Below are positions 62,701-64,000 of a DNA stretch of 64,000 nt, in pieces. Below the pieces are notes generated by a model. It was not told where the DNA came from. It did not search any database and worked only from the letters and a program-made list of their open reading frames with translations. A program made the translations under genes and the position numbers. Origin of the DNA: Leucobacter sp. G161. GTDB lineage: Bacteria > Actinomycetota > Actinomycetes > Actinomycetales > Microbacteriaceae. Numbering within the stretch: the stretch's first letter is position 1; every line of letters begins with the position of its first letter. Where the stretch lies: assembly GCF_001482305.1 (NCBI RefSeq), contig NZ_LOHP01000065.1:1-64000 (forward strand), written 5' to 3'.

Positions 62701-63550
62701 CCAGCGCCGCCCGCTGCCGGGGGTACAGCCCGGCAATGAGCAGCGGATCGCGCGTGCGCTGGATCTCGGGCTCGCACACCTCGCAGCGCCCGCACGCTGC
62801 GATGCCGGGCTCGCCCCAGGCAATCGCCGCAGCGCTCGCACGGTTCCCGTCTGCTCCGGTCGCGGCGAAGCGGTCGAGCAGGAGTTCGTGCAAGCGCGCA
62901 CGGCGCCTGCGGAACACCGGGGCGATGTCCGCAATCTTGTGCGTCGCGCGCTCCCCCGAGCCGAGGATGAGCGTCGCCTCGCCCGCGACCGGCACCCCGA
63001 TACGCTCGAGCTGCTCCACGTACGCGGCGAGCTGCATGAGCGCGGTCACCTTCGCGCGACGCGCAAGCTTCGTGTCCTGCACTTCATATGTGCCGTCATC
63101 GCGCAGCTCGAGAAAGTCGGCAAACCCGAGGAACGCGATCGCGGGCTCGGCCGTTCCGGGCGCGGGCGCACGCTGCGCGGGATCAAAGAACGTCGCTTGG
63201 AAGACGATCTTCGCCTGGCCGCGCAGAGCCGTGAGCGTTTCAGCGGCGACATCGCCGAGCGCCTCCGGGGTCATCGCATCGGGCCGACGAATCTCAACGA
63301 CCCCGCCTGCGGCCCCGAGCGTCCCTTCGCCGAATTGCTCCCGCAGTTCGCGGAGCACCCGATCCTCATGTTCGTCGCCGAGGCTGCCAGCCCGTGCGAG
63401 CATCGCGTCGTCGTCGAGCGGCACCTCGACCTGGCGGCCGAGCTTCGCGTCGACGCGGCGCAGAAACGCGAACTCGCACATGCTCGCGGCGGTGAGGTCG
63501 CTCGCGCTGGTGACAAGCAGCGGCCCAGCCTCGGTTTCTCGTACGAACAT
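59780..63550 (-). CDS. RecB-like nuclease fused to superfamily 1 helicase (TM0106 family)
   Basis: The 1256-residue protein combines an N-terminal PD-(D/E)xK nuclease-like region (AIAFLGFADFLELRDDGTYEVQDTKLARR, plus a CGRCEVC cluster) with an RNase H-like segment (LFFDFEGDPF). The C-terminal helicase has P-loop QGPPGTGKTYLA, Walker B LLVIDEAGQFSL, AETRRMHPAL, and motif VI-like GTVDRFQGQEAAIS with NRLNVAISRAQ. A four-unit EQH-rich repeat (near 1105) interrupts the helicase. It probably processes DNA ends or RNA/DNA hybrids. The ATG at 63550 has AGAGG upstream. Confidence 0.9.
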   Translation of the reverse strand: MFVRETEAGPLLVTSASDLTAASMCEFAFLRRVDAKLGRQVEVPLDDDAMLARAGSLGDEHEDRVLRELREQFGEGTLGAAGGVVEIRRPDAMTPEALGDVAAETLTALRGQAKIVFQATFFDPAQRAPAPGTAEPAIAFLGFADFLELRDDGTYEVQDTKLARRAKVTALMQLAAYVEQLERIGVPVAGEATLILGSGERATHKIADIAPVFRRRRARLHELLLDRFAATGADGNRASAAAIAWGEPGIAACGRCEVCEPEIQRTRDPLLIAGLYPRQRAALVAAGLETIDAVAAALPEIERGALSLPGLTGAVLERVALQAAVQVESEAVAAGAPGGSVPQPSVRVVAPATLAALPQPNPGDLFFDFEGDPFYRETDDAGTAKWNLDYLFGMVDEHEQFTAIWAHSLAEEKAALERFIALVTERRRAYPGLRIYHYASYERTHLLSIAARHGVCEAEVDQLLREHVLVDLYPIVKQALRVGSRSYSIKKLEPLYMGAEVRAEDGVVSGSQSVVEYAEASEQLRSGDDAARAEGQRRLDDIADYNRYDCVSTLRLRDWLLGIAREHGIEPVAPELLPPSGERPVELSRVGEQLLEQAERAEDPASRTALKLAASAIDYHQREQKSFWWAHFARLVDPVEEWADTRDVVLVEASESSVLEDWHKPPRARIERRRVRLRGTVAPGSSLKPGTQMFALYEHPAPFPQWGGAPGARGARQVDIVERHADGVTIEEKLPNDAAPFDTLPVAVTPGPPPPAGRQKGAIEEWGSALVTAAQLGTEFRDPVYELLTRAEPRLAGRDGLVHPDSDEALAAGGSEDARMIGAVLASLRELDHAALAVQGPPGTGKTYLAARVIKQLVERDGWRIGVVAQSHKVVENVLEGVVSAGLDPRLVAKVPQGGSVGPDAVEPGYTVLGRDGHARYIEGLAGRGAVIGGTAWDFSNEGRFARKSLDLLVIDEAGQFSLAPTIAASVSATRLLLLGDQQQLPQVSQGSHPEPVDQAALSWLLDSRETMPEALGYFLAETRRMHPALADVVSELSYAGRLHAHPSTAEREVLGAGAAGLHWQSVEHYGNSTSSPEEAAAVVSKVSEILGIGSPRGAEQHAGVEQHGGVEQHHDAEQPDGAAGAWIREPDSAGGSVERALTERDIIVVAAYNAQVECVSEALAAAGFGAVRVGTVDRFQGQEAAISLVTLAASSPEDVPRGLEFLLMRNRLNVAISRAQWSSYLFSAPGLGDGLPTSAEGLAALSGYLRLTERG
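60186..60259 (-). repeat. 18-bp imperfect tandem repeat inside the nuclease-helicase gene
   Basis: The DNA repeats four times in 18-bp steps, encoding EQHAGV, EQHGGV, EQHHDA and EQPDGA in the helicase between the DEAD-type core and the final motifs. It is in frame and low complexity. Confidence 0.75.
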
Positions 63551-63691
63551 CGCGCCTCTTTCGATTCCGGGATCCACTTCTGCCGATCCGCTGCCTCGAC
63601 GCTACCGCGCACCACCGACAGCGGGGCGCAGCTACATCCGCGCGTCCACAGCAGTCGCCAAGTAGACTGGAAGGACCGGGGGAAATCCCCC

Positions 63692-64000
63692 ATGACATAT
63701 ACCAACGCAGGAAGTACCAAACACCGCGTGACCACTCAGACTTTCGCCGATCTCGGCGTGCCCGCTCCCATTGCCCATGCGCTCGAAAAGAACGGGAAGA
63801 CAGAGCCCTTCCCCATTCAGCGCGACACCCTCCCCGACACCCTGAAGGGGCGCGACGTTCTCGGACGCGGCCGCACGGGGTCGGGTAAGACCATCGCGTT
63901 CGGGATCCCGATCGCCGCCAACCTCGCGGGAGGTGAAGCTGGCATCGCTGCCGGTGAGGCCGCGAAGAAGCGTCGGCCCTCACGCCCGCGCGCCATCATC
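63692..64000 (+). CDS. DEAD-box RNA helicase, N-terminal part
   Basis: The first 103 codons of a DEAD-box helicase run off the window edge. The Q motif region TFADLGVPAPIAHALEKNG and PFPIQRDTLPD is followed by Walker A GRTGSGKT and FGIPIAANL, in family order. The ATG at 63692 follows a GGGGGAAATCCCCC stem; a GTG at 63728, which begins TTQTFADLG, is an alternative start. Confidence 0.9.
   Translation, partial: MTYTNAGSTKHRVTTQTFADLGVPAPIAHALEKNGKTEPFPIQRDTLPDTLKGRDVLGRGRTGSGKTIAFGIPIAANLAGGEAGIAAGEAAKKRRPSRPRAII

Overview
The window is about 64 kb of high-GC chromosomal DNA with dense, mostly intact genes, Shine-Dalgarno starts, many four-base start/stop overlaps, one tRNA and no insertion sequence, CRISPR array or rRNA. 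The gene families (DUF3516 helicase, BMP-type nucleoside transporter, PucR, TM0106-type nuclease-helicase, a DtxR/IdeR-type iron box) and the base composition point to an actinobacterium. A member of the Microbacteriaceae such as Leucobacter is the best inference; it is not proven here.

Layout. 0-4 kb: the end of a beta-rich protein, an AraC regulator, a DUF2695 protein, a poorly coding stretch and an HSL-type esterase. 4-9.3 kb: a complete oligopeptide ABC operon (lipoprotein, two permeases, one fused double ATPase). 9.3-13 kb: a membrane-anchored hydrolase, NnrD metabolite repair, and a TetR gene divergent from a 3-hydroxyacyl-CoA dehydrogenase across an inverted repeat. 13-22.5 kb: a leftward block of about 9 kb that starts at a near-perfect DtxR/IdeR iron box. 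It encodes a secreted NEAT-like protein, a very large NEAT-like/MBG surface protein (split by a one-base frameshift), a methyltransferase, a NitT/TauT-type ABC transporter whose permease has an unusual N-terminal extension, a cysteine-less Crp/Fnr-like regulator and a cupin. This is the best candidate for an undescribed system: an iron-responsive surface capture and import pathway.

22.8-34 kb: a zinc alcohol dehydrogenase remnant, a fatty acyl-CoA ligase, a membrane protein, tRNA-Gln(CTG), and a nucleoside salvage operon (BMP lipoprotein, ATPase, two permeases, cytidine deaminase, thymidine phosphorylase) with an internal terminator after the lipoprotein gene; then Ppx/GppA. 34-41 kb: two paralogous zinc alcohol dehydrogenases around a PucR regulator, followed by an APC permease, a YtrA-type GntR gene and an IclR gene, which suggests an alcohol or amine utilisation module. 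41-49 kb: GNAT, DeoC, DUF3516 helicase, SbcC and an SbcD whose last 58 codons are cut off by an in-frame TAA.

49-64 kb: an old-yellow-enzyme reductase, a winged-helix protein, a CPA1 Na+/H+ antiporter, an amino-acid permease, nicotinamidase, an Lrp-type regulator divergent from alanine dehydrogenase, a small unknown protein, a 20-bp tandem repeat beside a long hairpin, an aminotransferase, a 1256-residue RecB-like nuclease/helicase and the start of a DEAD-box RNA helicase that runs off the edge.
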